From contig JBJXEJ010000167.1 in the NCBI GenBank assembly GCA_046154125.1, positions 1 through 64,000 of the forward strand: 64,000 nt of DNA. Reading direction: 5' to 3'. This stretch comes from PBB1 sp046154125 (GTDB lineage Bacteria; Pseudomonadota; Gammaproteobacteria; Burkholderiales; Burkholderiaceae_C). A program made the translations under genes and the position numbers. This document shows positions 26,235 through 34,486 of this stretch, piece by piece. The notes under the pieces are model-generated. The model saw only the letters and a program-made list of their open reading frames with translations. It was not told where the DNA came from and did no database searches. Within the stretch, counting starts at the first letter, position 1, and the number at the start of each line of letters is the position of its first letter.

Positions 26235-26696
26235 ATGACGACGGCCCCGGCGCGACCTCGTTCGCCCGCCGTCGACCCGGAATCGATGGGCGGCAGTTCC
26301 CACTCGCCGGCACCATCCGCTCGCGGTGCGCTGGACGAGGGTGCCATTCGTCGATTGCGTGAACTCGACCCCACCGGAGAGAGTCATTTGCTGATGCGCG
26401 TCTTCAACGCCTTTGAAACTTCGCTGAACCGGCTCTTGCCCCAGTTGGCACAGGCAAGAGATGCGGCCGACGCATCGGCTGTGCGGTTGGTGGCGCACAC
26501 GTTGAAGTCTTCTTCGGCCACCGTCGGTGCTCTGGAGTTGTCGCGCCTGTGCGCCGAAGTCGAGGTCCAGGCACGAGAAATGAGGCTCGCCGAGGCTGCG
26601 GGCGGAATCGAGCAGATGCTGCTGGAGGCAGAGGCGGTGCGCTTGTCGCTGGGCGCGCTGTCCCGCCGCTCGGACACCATCACGGGTGCGGCATGA
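26235..26696 (+). CDS. Stand-alone histidine phosphotransfer (Hpt) protein
   Basis: A 153-residue protein with a disordered Ser/Pro-rich N-terminal 35 residues and a four-helix Hpt domain. The phosphoryl-accepting His is residue 88 in RLVAHTLKSSSATVGALELSRLCAEVE, a textbook HTLKSSS motif. It shuttles phosphate between a hybrid kinase or kinase and a receiver. Its stop overlaps the start of the REC-GGDEF-EAL gene (ATGA), so that receiver is the likely target. The annotated ATG lies immediately after a terminator hairpin and has no Shine-Dalgarno; an in-frame ATG at 26286 is an alternative start that keeps the whole Hpt domain. Confidence 0.85.
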   Translation: MTTAPARPRSPAVDPESMGGSSHSPAPSARGALDEGAIRRLRELDPTGESHLLMRVFNAFETSLNRLLPQLAQARDAADASAVRLVAHTLKSSSATVGALELSRLCAEVEVQAREMRLAEAAGGIEQMLLEAEAVRLSLGALSRRSDTITGAA

Positions 26697-28954
26697 GCAT
26701 CGATTCAAGTCAGTCGGTTGTGGACGACGTCACGATCGAGCCGCGCGTGCTGCTGGTTGACGACGATGAAGTCAACTTGCTGCTCACCTCGATCGCACTG
26801 CGCGAGCGTGGGTTCGTGATCACGGAGGCGTCCAGTGGCGAACGCGCGCTGGAAATCCTCGCCGGCTGGCAGCCCGACGTGGTGGTGCTCGACGCGCTGA
26901 TGCCCGGCATGGACGGGTTCGAGACGTGCCGCCAGATGCGTCAGATGGCCGCTTGCGTGTCGCTGCCGGTCTTGATGCTGACCGGGCTCGACGACGATGC
27001 GTCCATCAATCGGGCCTACGAAGCCGGCGCCACCGATTTCTTCGTCAAGTCCAACCAATGGAGCCTGCTGGCCGGGCGACTGCGTTACCTGCTGAGATCG
27101 TCGCGCACCCGGCTCGAACTCGAATTGAGCCAGAGCCGCCTGGCGCGTGCGCAGGATCTGGCGCGCATGGGCAGTTTCGATTGGCGCATCGGGTCCCCGG
27201 CCCCGGCGTTTTCAGCCGAAGCCTTGCGAGTGTTCCAGCTCGAACCCGGCACGACGCTGCCGTTTCGCGATCTGCTGCGCATGATGCCGAAGGAAGAGCG
27301 GCGCGGAAAGCGTGCGCTACTGGCTGAAACGCTGCAGAGCAAGGGCGGTCTGACTCGGGACATTCCGCTCGTGCTGGCCGATGGCATCGCGCACATCATC
27401 CATACCGAGGCCTCGCCCGAGTACAACGATCTCGGCCAGTTGATCGGTTACGCCGGCATCGTGCAGGACGTGACTGACCGATGGAACGCCGAACACAAGA
27501 TCCGCCAGCTCGCGAACTTCGATTCGCTGACCGGCCTGCCGAACCGCAATCAGCTGATCGAGCGAGCCGAGCGCGCCCTGGAAGCAGCACGGCGCATGGG
27601 CCATCAGGTCGGACTGCTGCTGATCGATCTCGACCGATTCAAGGTCATCAATGACACCCTGGGCCACGGTGCCGGCGACGAGTTGCTGATCGAGGTCGCC
27701 CGCCGTCTGCGGTCCTGCGTGCGCCACTCCGATCAGGTCACCGACAACCTGCTCGACTCGATGGGTACCCGGGCATTCCGCACGCTTGAAGCGATGTGCC
27801 GCCTCGGCGGTGACGAATTCGTGGCACTGCTGCCCGAAGTGATCGATGAGCACGATGCGGAAATCGTTGCCGCGCGCGTGCTCGAACAGATGCGTGCGCC
27901 CATCCATGTTGGCGGGCAGGAGTGCTTCGTCACCGCTTCGGTCGGCATCGCGTTGTTCCCCCGCGATGGCATCAACGTGGCCGACCTGATCCGGAATTCC
28001 GACGTGGCGATGTTCGCGGTCAAGGCCCAGGGCCGCAATGCCGCGACCGTCTACCGGCCGCAGCTGGCAGGCAAAGGCCGCGAGAAGCTCGAACTCGAAA
28101 GCGCCTTGCACAAGGCGATCGAACGCAACGAACTGGTGCTGCATTACCAGCCGAAGATCGACGTGCGTGCCGCGCGCATGGTCGGCGTCGAGGCGCTGAT
28201 GCGCTGGCAGCGCGGCAACGTGCTGGTGCCGCCGGGGGACTTCATTCCGCTGGCCGAGGAAAGCGGCCTGATCCGGCCGATGAGCGAGTGGGCGATCCGC
28301 GAAGCTGCGCGTCAGGCCCGCGTCTGGCTCGACAGCTTCGGTTTCACCGACTCGATCGCTGTCAACCTGCCCAGCCGCATGTTCGACCGCGGCGACCTGG
28401 TCGAGACCATCCACGAAGCAGTGGTCCAGAACGGCGTGCCGCACCACTCGCTGGTGCTCGAGATCACCGAGAACTCGCTGATGAAGGACCTGCAGAGTGT
28501 CATCCCGTCGCTGCACCGGCTCAACGAGATCGGTGTCGAGATCTCGATCGACGACTTCGGCACCGGTTACTCGTCGCTGGCCTACTTGACCACCCTGCCG
28601 ATCAGCGAGCTGAAGATCGACCGCGGGTTCATCCGCGACCTGGGCATGACGCCGCAGAGTTCGGCGGTGGTCACTGCCATCATTGCCCTGGCGCGGTCTC
28701 TCGGTCTGCGCGTGATAGCCGAGGGTGTCGAGAACCTGCGCCAGATGGAGGTGCTGCATCGTTTGGGCTGCGGAGTGATGCAGGGGTTCCTGTTCAGCAA
28801 GCCGAAGCCACCCGCGGAAATCCAGTCCTGGCTCGAGGAAACGGTGCTGCCCAGAAAGGCACCCTGGATGGACATGGCTCCCGACGAGGTGTCCACCGAG
28901 CCCTCGCGCTCCAGCATGGCGCGCCCGGCACGCACGCCGAACAACGCGGGCTGA
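26693..28954 (+). CDS. REC-PAS-GGDEF-EAL c-di-GMP signalling protein
   Basis: A 753-residue protein. Residues about 17-130 are a receiver (VLLVDDDEVNLLLTS; phospho-Asp near 66 in VVLDALMPGMDG; FFVKSN). Residues about 150-265 look PAS-like (ARMGSFDWRIG...GYAGIVQDVTDR). The GGDEF domain has an intact RLGGDEF site near residue 372, and the EAL domain an intact EALMRW near residue 500, with DDFGTGYSSL and KIDRGFI, so both synthesis and hydrolysis of c-di-GMP are possible. About 19 extra residues (TDNLLDSMGTRAFRTLEAM) precede the GGDEF loop. ATGA overlap with the Hpt gene implies coupled expression and phosphorelay control. Confidence 0.93.
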   Translation: MSIDSSQSVVDDVTIEPRVLLVDDDEVNLLLTSIALRERGFVITEASSGERALEILAGWQPDVVVLDALMPGMDGFETCRQMRQMAACVSLPVLMLTGLDDDASINRAYEAGATDFFVKSNQWSLLAGRLRYLLRSSRTRLELELSQSRLARAQDLARMGSFDWRIGSPAPAFSAEALRVFQLEPGTTLPFRDLLRMMPKEERRGKRALLAETLQSKGGLTRDIPLVLADGIAHIIHTEASPEYNDLGQLIGYAGIVQDVTDRWNAEHKIRQLANFDSLTGLPNRNQLIERAERALEAARRMGHQVGLLLIDLDRFKVINDTLGHGAGDELLIEVARRLRSCVRHSDQVTDNLLDSMGTRAFRTLEAMCRLGGDEFVALLPEVIDEHDAEIVAARVLEQMRAPIHVGGQECFVTASVGIALFPRDGINVADLIRNSDVAMFAVKAQGRNAATVYRPQLAGKGREKLELESALHKAIERNELVLHYQPKIDVRAARMVGVEALMRWQRGNVLVPPGDFIPLAEESGLIRPMSEWAIREAARQARVWLDSFGFTDSIAVNLPSRMFDRGDLVETIHEAVVQNGVPHHSLVLEITENSLMKDLQSVIPSLHRLNEIGVEISIDDFGTGYSSLAYLTTLPISELKIDRGFIRDLGMTPQSSAVVTAIIALARSLGLRVIAEGVENLRQMEVLHRLGCGVMQGFLFSKPKPPAEIQSWLEETVLPRKAPWMDMAPDEVSTEPSRSSMARPARTPNNAG

Positions 28955-28968
28955 AATCACACTGAAAG

Positions 28969-30720
28969 ATGGGTAATCCGACCTCTGCTTCCCAAGGGGG
29001 CATTGCTTCCGCCACGGGCTCGGCGACTGTCGAGCCAGCACCCCAGGCCGACGGTCAGCTTCCCGCGCAGATCGCCAAGGCGGCATTGCGCCGGCTGGCA
29101 CTCGAGAAGCTCGAGCCGACCCCGGAGAACTACGCCCGTGCGTATCAGCTGGAGCAGGGCAAGACGCCGGCCAGCGGGGACACGCTCGCCGATCTGATCG
29201 AGAGCATCGTGCGCGGCATCGAGCGTGGCGGCAAGCAGTGGACGCTGGCGCGCAAGAAGGACAGTCTGCAGCGCGTGCTCAGTGGCAGCCGCGGTGATGC
29301 CATCCGGCTTCAGCAGCGCCTGCGACAGTTGATCGGCAACTGGGACTCGGACTCCAGCCCCGGTACCAATCGCGACGCGGCCGTCGAGGTCTCGGCCGAG
29401 CTTGCATCCGCAAAACCCGAATCGACGTCCAGCGAGGGCATGGCGTCCGCGCATGCCGTGCCCGAATCTCCTGTTTTGGGCGATGCGCAGGAGGCTGCAA
29501 TGCAGGCTTCAGATCGTGTTGTCGCCGCTTTCAGCCAGACCGTGGCGCGCGCGCTGCCGTCGGCCGACGCGGGCAACCGCGATCTGGCCGAGGCCATCGC
29601 GCAGGCGTCGCAACGCATCCGGACCGAGGGCGCCGGCGAGGCGAACGCCGCCGAAGTCGAAGGCCTGTGCGAACGCGCCGACTGGGTGCTGCAGCATCGC
29701 GAGCACCTGTTCGGGCAGATCAGCGGTCTGTGCCTGGAACTGACGGCCAGCCTGACCGACCTGGCCGAGGACGACAGCTGGGCGCAAGGCCAGTGCGACG
29801 CGATGCGGGTCACTGTCGAGGAGGGCCTGACTGGGCGCGGTGTCAAGTCGGTCAGTGAACTGCTGCGGTCGACTCGAGCGAAGCAGTCCGAGTTGCGGGT
29901 CGAGCGCGATGCGGCCCGCGACGCGCTCAAGCAGATGATCAACCGCATGCTCAGCGAACTGGGTGAACTCGGTTCGCAGACCGGCCGCTTCCATGAAAGC
30001 GTCGGCCGCTATGCCGACGTGATCGAGCGTGCCGACACGCTCGAAAGTCTGGCCGGGGTCGTCCGAGAAATGGTCGAGGAAAGCCGCACCGTGCAAGGGC
30101 TGGTCGATCAGTCACAGCACCGCTTGCGAGAAGAGCACAGCCGTGCCACGGGCCTGTCGGAGCGAGTGACCGAACTGGAAAGCGAGTTGAAAAGGCTGTC
30201 CAACGAGGTCTCCACCGACCAGTTGACGCAGATCGCGAATCGACGCGGCCTGCACCAGGCCTTCGAGGTCGAGTGCTCGCGCCTGGAGCGTGCGCTCGCG
30301 GCAGACCCTGGCGGCACCGCCGCGGCAGGCCTGGCGATCGGGCTGCTCGACATCGACAACTTCAAGCGTCTGAACGATGAACTCGGCCACAGCGCCGGCG
30401 ACGAAGCGCTGAAGGCGCTGGCGACCACGGTGAGCAAGACCCTGCGACCGACCGATCTGGTTGCGCGCTACGGTGGCGAGGAGTTCGTGGTGCTGCTGCC
30501 CGAGACGCCAGTCGACGAGGGCCAGCAGATCCTCACCCGCCTGCAGCGTTCGTTGACGGGCGGGCTGTTCATGCACGAGCAGAAATCAGTCCTGGTCACC
30601 TTCTCCGCCGGTGTCACCGCCTACCGTGCCGGGGAACGCATCGAGGACGCGCTCGAGCGAGCCGATCTGGCGCTTTACCAGGCCAAGCGGGCCGGCAAGA
30701 ACCGGACCCTGATCGGCTGA
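28969..30720 (+). CDS. Diguanylate cyclase with long helical N-terminal region
   Basis: A 583-residue protein. The first ~400 residues are mostly alpha-helical with low sequence complexity stretches and a coiled-coil approach to the catalytic domain (LSERVTELESELKRLSNEVSTDQLTQIANRRGL). The GGDEF domain has an intact GGEEF active site at about residue 502 in ARYGGEEFVVLLPE and the IDIDNFKRLNDELGHSAGD metal/substrate motif. The N-terminal segment AALRRLALEKLEPTPENYARAYQ resembles the N-terminus of a common betaproteobacterial diguanylate cyclase type. No inhibitory RxxD site is evident. Follows the GGDEF-EAL gene by 14 bp, so probably the same operon. Confidence 0.9.
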   Translation: MGNPTSASQGGIASATGSATVEPAPQADGQLPAQIAKAALRRLALEKLEPTPENYARAYQLEQGKTPASGDTLADLIESIVRGIERGGKQWTLARKKDSLQRVLSGSRGDAIRLQQRLRQLIGNWDSDSSPGTNRDAAVEVSAELASAKPESTSSEGMASAHAVPESPVLGDAQEAAMQASDRVVAAFSQTVARALPSADAGNRDLAEAIAQASQRIRTEGAGEANAAEVEGLCERADWVLQHREHLFGQISGLCLELTASLTDLAEDDSWAQGQCDAMRVTVEEGLTGRGVKSVSELLRSTRAKQSELRVERDAARDALKQMINRMLSELGELGSQTGRFHESVGRYADVIERADTLESLAGVVREMVEESRTVQGLVDQSQHRLREEHSRATGLSERVTELESELKRLSNEVSTDQLTQIANRRGLHQAFEVECSRLERALAADPGGTAAAGLAIGLLDIDNFKRLNDELGHSAGDEALKALATTVSKTLRPTDLVARYGGEEFVVLLPETPVDEGQQILTRLQRSLTGGLFMHEQKSVLVTFSAGVTAYRAGERIEDALERADLALYQAKRAGKNRTLIG

Positions 30721-30762
30721 CCGGTCGATGGCCTGGACAGTTCGGCACGGCGGAGCCCACGG

Positions 30763-31545
30763 ATGACTGCGCTTACCCAGCCGATGACATACCTTGCGCT
30801 GGCGATCGGAGCCGCGTTGCTGTTGCTCGCGGTGCTCTGGCATCGGCGGCGTCTGAATCGGCGCTCGGCATCGAAGCCGGGGGCCGACTCCCTGCGCGAG
30901 ATGCGCACTGCCGAATTCGTCCGCCTCGTCGGGTTGGCGTTCGAGGCGCGCGGCTACAACGTCGTCGAATCGGGCCTGAAAGGCGCGCGTGCCGAGGGGG
31001 CTGTTGACATCGAGTTGCGCAAGGACCGCGAGGCTCATCTGGTGCATTGCAGGCACTGGCGATCGCGCAAGATCGACGTCGATGCGGTACGGGAATTCCA
31101 CGCGCTGATGACCGAACGCCGCGCGGCCGGCGGCTTCATCGTGACCACCGGGCGATTCAGCCGCGAGGCGATGCACTACGTCCGTGGCCTCAGCCTCAGC
31201 CTGATCGACGGGTCGCTGCTCGGACCGATGCTCGACGACGGCCGGTACCGCAAGGCCGCCGTCACCCCGTCGGCCACGATGCCGCTCGATCGGCCGAAGG
31301 TGCTCGCGGAATGGGCCCCGGTGTCGGTGATGGCGTCTGTGCCCGATGCGATGGAAGACACCTATGACCTGGCGCGTCGAACAGGAGGTGACACGCGACC
31401 GCCGCCGATCCCGCCACCGCCCGGCTGTCCGCTGTGTTCCGCGCCGATGCTGATGCGCACGGCATCGGATGGCAGGCACGCCGGGCGCATGTTCTGGCGC
31501 TGCTCGCGCCGCCGTGAATGCAAGGGCGTGCGGCCGCTGGTGTAG
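30763..31545 (+). CDS. Membrane-tethered restriction-endonuclease-like (Mrr_cat) protein with zinc ribbon
   Basis: A 260-residue protein with one N-terminal membrane helix (MTYLALAIGAALLLLAVLW), a restriction-endonuclease-like domain at about residues 45-150 (FVRLVGLAFEARGYNVVESGLKGARAEGAVDIELRKDREAHLVHCRHW), and a C-terminal topoisomerase-type C4 zinc ribbon (CPLC...FWRCSRRRECKG, about residues 222-256). The Mrr catalytic pattern D-(E/Q)-x-K is partly kept: Asp and Glu of VDIEL are present, but the usual QCK is HCR. It may therefore be a DNA-binding or quality-control protein rather than an active nuclease. Neighbours are not defence genes. Confidence 0.75.
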   Translation: MTALTQPMTYLALAIGAALLLLAVLWHRRRLNRRSASKPGADSLREMRTAEFVRLVGLAFEARGYNVVESGLKGARAEGAVDIELRKDREAHLVHCRHWRSRKIDVDAVREFHALMTERRAAGGFIVTTGRFSREAMHYVRGLSLSLIDGSLLGPMLDDGRYRKAAVTPSATMPLDRPKVLAEWAPVSVMASVPDAMEDTYDLARRTGGDTRPPPIPPPPGCPLCSAPMLMRTASDGRHAGRMFWRCSRRRECKGVRPLV

Positions 31546-31598
31546 AACGTCGACCCCACCACGCCGCGCCGTCGGCAATCCCACCGAAGGAGACCGCG

Positions 31599-32027
31599 AT
31601 GAAACCCAAGACCGCAGAAGAGTACGTTCAGATCGATGCGCAGCCCTGGAAAGCCTTTCCCGACGCGTTCTCGACCGGCGGCATCCGCTGGAAGCTCCTG
31701 CATGTGTCGCCCGAGCAGGGTGCCTGGACCGCGATCTTCGACTGCCCGGCAGGCTCGTCGTTCGCGCCGCACATCCACGCCGGCCCCGGCGAGTACCTGC
31801 TGACCCGGGGCCGCATGGACGTGCGCGGCGGCAAGGCGGCTGGCGGCGACACGGCAGTCGCCCCCGGTTACGGCTACGAGTCCTCGGGCGCCCGCCACGA
31901 CAAGACCAGTTTCCCGGTAGACAGCGAGTTCTACATGACCTTCCTCGGCCCGCTGACCTTCATCCACCCCGACGGTTCGCCGATCGCGGTGGTGGGCTGG
32001 GCCGAAGCGCAGGGCGCCTGGGCCTGA
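31599..32027 (+). CDS. Cupin-domain protein (ChrR-like / dioxygenase-like)
   Basis: A 142-residue single cupin. Motif 1 is FAPHIHAGPGEYLLTRGRMDVRGG (His, His, Glu metal ligands), and motif 2 follows near GYGYESSGARHDKTSFPVDSEFYMTFLGP with His. The layout resembles 2,4'-dihydroxyacetophenone dioxygenase-like and anti-sigma ChrR C-terminal cupins. The substrate cannot be told. A GAAGGAGA ribosome site precedes the ATG. Converges with the dienelactone hydrolase gene 7 bp away. Confidence 0.75.
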   Translation: MKPKTAEEYVQIDAQPWKAFPDAFSTGGIRWKLLHVSPEQGAWTAIFDCPAGSSFAPHIHAGPGEYLLTRGRMDVRGGKAAGGDTAVAPGYGYESSGARHDKTSFPVDSEFYMTFLGPLTFIHPDGSPIAVVGWAEAQGAWA

Positions 32028-32034
32028 CCCTCGC

Positions 32035-32727
32035 CTAACGCAGCCACTTTCCGAAGAATCCGAACGTCCGGTCCCATGCGATCTGCGACCACGCTGGGTC
32101 GTACTGGGTCGCCGGCAAGCGGTGCGGACCGACCGCGGTCTCGTTCGCGAAGGCGTGCTTGGCCAGGTAGCGGTGGCCGGTGTAGCGCACGCCTGCAGCT
32201 TTCAGTTTCTGCTCCAGCGCATCGACCGTGGCGATCGGGAAGAATTCGTCTTCGGTCGCCCAGTGCGCAAGCATCGGCGCCCGGATTGCCGTGGCTTCGA
32301 TGAACTCAATCGGCGGATAGCCGTACCAGACCACGCCCGCATCGACCTCGGGCACCTTCGTCAGGGCCAGCAGGGTCAGCGCACCGCCCATGCAGAAGCC
32401 GGTCAGGCCGACCTGCGCCGAGCGCGCCTTCAGGAACTGCACCGCACCTCGGATGTCCTGCGACGCCGCATCGCCGAAGTCGAGACCGCTCATCAGGTGA
32501 TGCGCCTCCTCGGCTTCGACGGTCGACTGGCCCCTGTACAAGTCAGGTACCAGCGCGAGGTAGCCGGCCTGGGCGAAGCGATCGGCGACTCCGCGAATCT
32601 GGTCGTTGACGCCCCACCATTCCTGAACCACCACTATCGCGGGCGCACCTTCGGCGTGGGCCGGCTCGGCCAGATAGCCCTCGATGCGCTTTCCGTCCGG
32701 ACGATCGAACTTGACGTGTGTTCCCAT
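32035..32727 (-). CDS. Dienelactone hydrolase family protein
   Basis: A 230-residue alpha/beta hydrolase of the carboxymethylenebutenolidase family. The Cys nucleophile is in GLTGFCMGGALTL, the acid is Asp/Glu near HWATEDEFFP, and the His lies in YLAKHAFANE. Residues around VVQEWWGVNDQIRGVADRFAQAGYLALVPDLYRG are characteristic. Start at the ATG with GGGGAGA upstream; the frame continues upstream but is antisense to the flavoprotein gene. It lies 51 bp after the last gene of the arsenosugar-type operon on the same strand, so may be read from it; a true chlorocatechol role is doubtful because no catabolic genes are nearby. Confidence 0.88.
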   Translation of the reverse strand: MGTHVKFDRPDGKRIEGYLAEPAHAEGAPAIVVVQEWWGVNDQIRGVADRFAQAGYLALVPDLYRGQSTVEAEEAHHLMSGLDFGDAASQDIRGAVQFLKARSAQVGLTGFCMGGALTLLALTKVPEVDAGVVWYGYPPIEFIEATAIRAPMLAHWATEDEFFPIATVDALEQKLKAAGVRYTGHRYLAKHAFANETAVGPHRLPATQYDPAWSQIAWDRTFGFFGKWLR

Positions 32728-32777
32728 CGCGGTCTCCCCTGTGTTGAGTCTCGGGCGCAGAGGATAAATGCCGCGGC

Positions 32778-33875
32778 TCACGGCGTCTTGAGTGGCGGCA
32801 TCTCGAAGCGCTTGATGAAGCGTCGGTCGATGTGATCCTTCCAGCGCCAGACCCACGCGCCTTCTGCGGACCACGCGCCCCACGATGCGATCGCGCGGCG
32901 GTTGCCGGTGGCCAGCAGCGACAGCACGCGGCGCTGCGGCGTGTAGTCGGAGGGCGCCTGCCCGCTGATCGCCGCTTGCAGGTTGTGCGACAACACCGGC
33001 CCCATGCGTACCGCAAAAACGCCTGCCTTCGGCAGCGGCTGCGCCCAGGCGGCGCAATCACCGGTGGCGTAGACGTCGGGATGCGAGATCGAACGCAGTT
33101 GGCGATCGATGCGTATCCATCCCGATTCGCTGACACCCAGACCGGAGGTCCGCTGCCAGCCATGCGCCTCGGCTCCGGTCGCCCACAGCAGCAGGTCGCT
33201 GTCAGTGTGTTGTGCGCTGTCGTGACGTTTTCCCAGTTCGACCGTGGCTTCCAGCTTGGCCAGTGTTCGCCGGGCGTGCCTTGTCGCGCCAGGAGCCAGC
33301 CCTGGCAACAGGTCGACACCGGCGCTCACCAGCACCGTGTGCACCGTGCTGCGCGGCTGCATCTGGATGACCCGGTGCCTCGCCGCCAGCAGGGCCTCGA
33401 AGCCGGCCGCTCCCCCGCCGATGGCGGTGATGGTCACCGGCCGCACGGCTGCTTGGCACAACAGGGTGTCCAGCGCCGCCTCCCATCGGGCGTGCAGTTC
33501 GCCCAGTGGCCGCAGCGCCAGCACCGGAGCCGTTGCATCTGGCGGCGTGAGCGTCGATCCGACGTTGAGCGACAGCAGGTCGTAGTCCAGTGTTCGACCG
33601 CTGCCCAGCGCCAGATGGTGCCGGTCGGGATCGAGCGCGACGAGTTCGTCGGCCACCCAGCGCGCTCCTGCCGCGGCGGCCAGCGCGACGAAGTCGATGC
33701 AGATGTCCTCGTATCGGTAGTGCCCGGCCAGCCATCCCGGGACCATGCCCGAATAGGGCGCCAGCGCATGCGGCGACACGACCCACAACTCGGCGCCGGC
33801 AGGCCGGTGGGTGATCCAGTCCTTCAGCACCTGCGCGTGCGCGTGTCCGGCGCCGACAAGAACGACACGCTTCAC
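32778..33875 (-). CDS. FAD-dependent oxidoreductase of the SelD-associated (Nterm_to_SelD) type
   Basis: A 365-residue pyridine nucleotide-disulfide oxidoreductase-like protein. The FAD-binding Rossmann motif opens the protein (VVLVGAGHAHAQVL), followed by SGMVPGWLAGHYRYEDICID, typical of the TIGR03169 family found stand-alone or fused to selenophosphate synthetase SelD. A second dinucleotide fold is ITAIGGGAAGFEALLA, and the C-terminal FAD contact is PDVYATGDCAAW. No redox CxxxxC pair is visible, so it resembles type II NADH dehydrogenases. No selD gene is seen in the window. The start overlaps the TGA of the preceding TIGR04282-like gene. Confidence 0.82.
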   Translation of the reverse strand: MKRVVLVGAGHAHAQVLKDWITHRPAGAELWVVSPHALAPYSGMVPGWLAGHYRYEDICIDFVALAAAAGARWVADELVALDPDRHHLALGSGRTLDYDLLSLNVGSTLTPPDATAPVLALRPLGELHARWEAALDTLLCQAAVRPVTITAIGGGAAGFEALLAARHRVIQMQPRSTVHTVLVSAGVDLLPGLAPGATRHARRTLAKLEATVELGKRHDSAQHTDSDLLLWATGAEAHGWQRTSGLGVSESGWIRIDRQLRSISHPDVYATGDCAAWAQPLPKAGVFAVRMGPVLSHNLQAAISGQAPSDYTPQRRVLSLLATGNRRAIASWGAWSAEGAWVWRWKDHIDRRFIKRFEMPPLKTP

Positions 33876-34486
33876 TCGAGCCAGCCCGATGGCAGGTGGG
33901 CGAGATCGGCGGGCTCGTCGATGTCGTGCACAGGCGCCAGTTCGGCGTGTCGCACGCCGTGCGCCCGCAGCCGTGCGCGGGTGTCATTCATGACGCGATT
34001 TGTGCTCCACGCCATGCCTTCAAACAGCCATGGCATGGCATGCCGCACGCCGATCAGCGCGTAGCCACCGTCGTGTGCCGGCACGAAGACCGCGTCGTGC
34101 GCGTCGAGTGCCTTGGTGGCGTCGCGCAGCCGGCTTGCATCGAGATGCGGCGCGTCGGTGCCGATCAGCAGCGCGCGTCCGTGGCAGGCCAGCGCCCGAT
34201 CGAACGCATGGTGCATGCGGGCACCCAGGTCACCTTCGACCTGGATCGACAACTGCACCCGTTCCGATGCGGCGAAGCGGTGAAACGCGGGATGAGACGC
34301 ATCGGGCGCGCAGCACAGGTCCACCGGGCCCAGCGTGCTGGTCAGCGCCTGCTCGATCGCGTGCGCCAGCAGCCGCTCGGCCAGCATCGCCGCGCCCGCA
34401 TCGCCCAGCGCCGGAATCAGCCGCGTCTTTGCCCAGCCTGCCACGGGTGCCTTGGCCATCACGATCACCGGGCAACGCTCGCTCAT
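33872..34486 (-). CDS. TIGR04282-like glycosyltransferase of the arsenosugar/selenodomain cluster
   Basis: A 204-residue member of the DUF2064 / 'rSAM/selenodomain-associated transferase 1' family: CPVIVMAKAPVAGWAKTRLIPALGDAGAAMLAERLL, then ALLIGTDAPHLDASRLRDA and VFVPAHDGGYALIGVR. The fold is nucleotidyl/glycosyltransferase-like. In families with ArsS it is named an arsenosugar biosynthesis glycosyltransferase, though direct biochemical proof is thin. It overlaps both neighbours by 4 bases, showing tight translational coupling. Confidence 0.87.
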   Translation of the reverse strand: MSERCPVIVMAKAPVAGWAKTRLIPALGDAGAAMLAERLLAHAIEQALTSTLGPVDLCCAPDASHPAFHRFAASERVQLSIQVEGDLGARMHHAFDRALACHGRALLIGTDAPHLDASRLRDATKALDAHDAVFVPAHDGGYALIGVRHAMPWLFEGMAWSTNRVMNDTRARLRAHGVRHAELAPVHDIDEPADLAHLPSGWLE

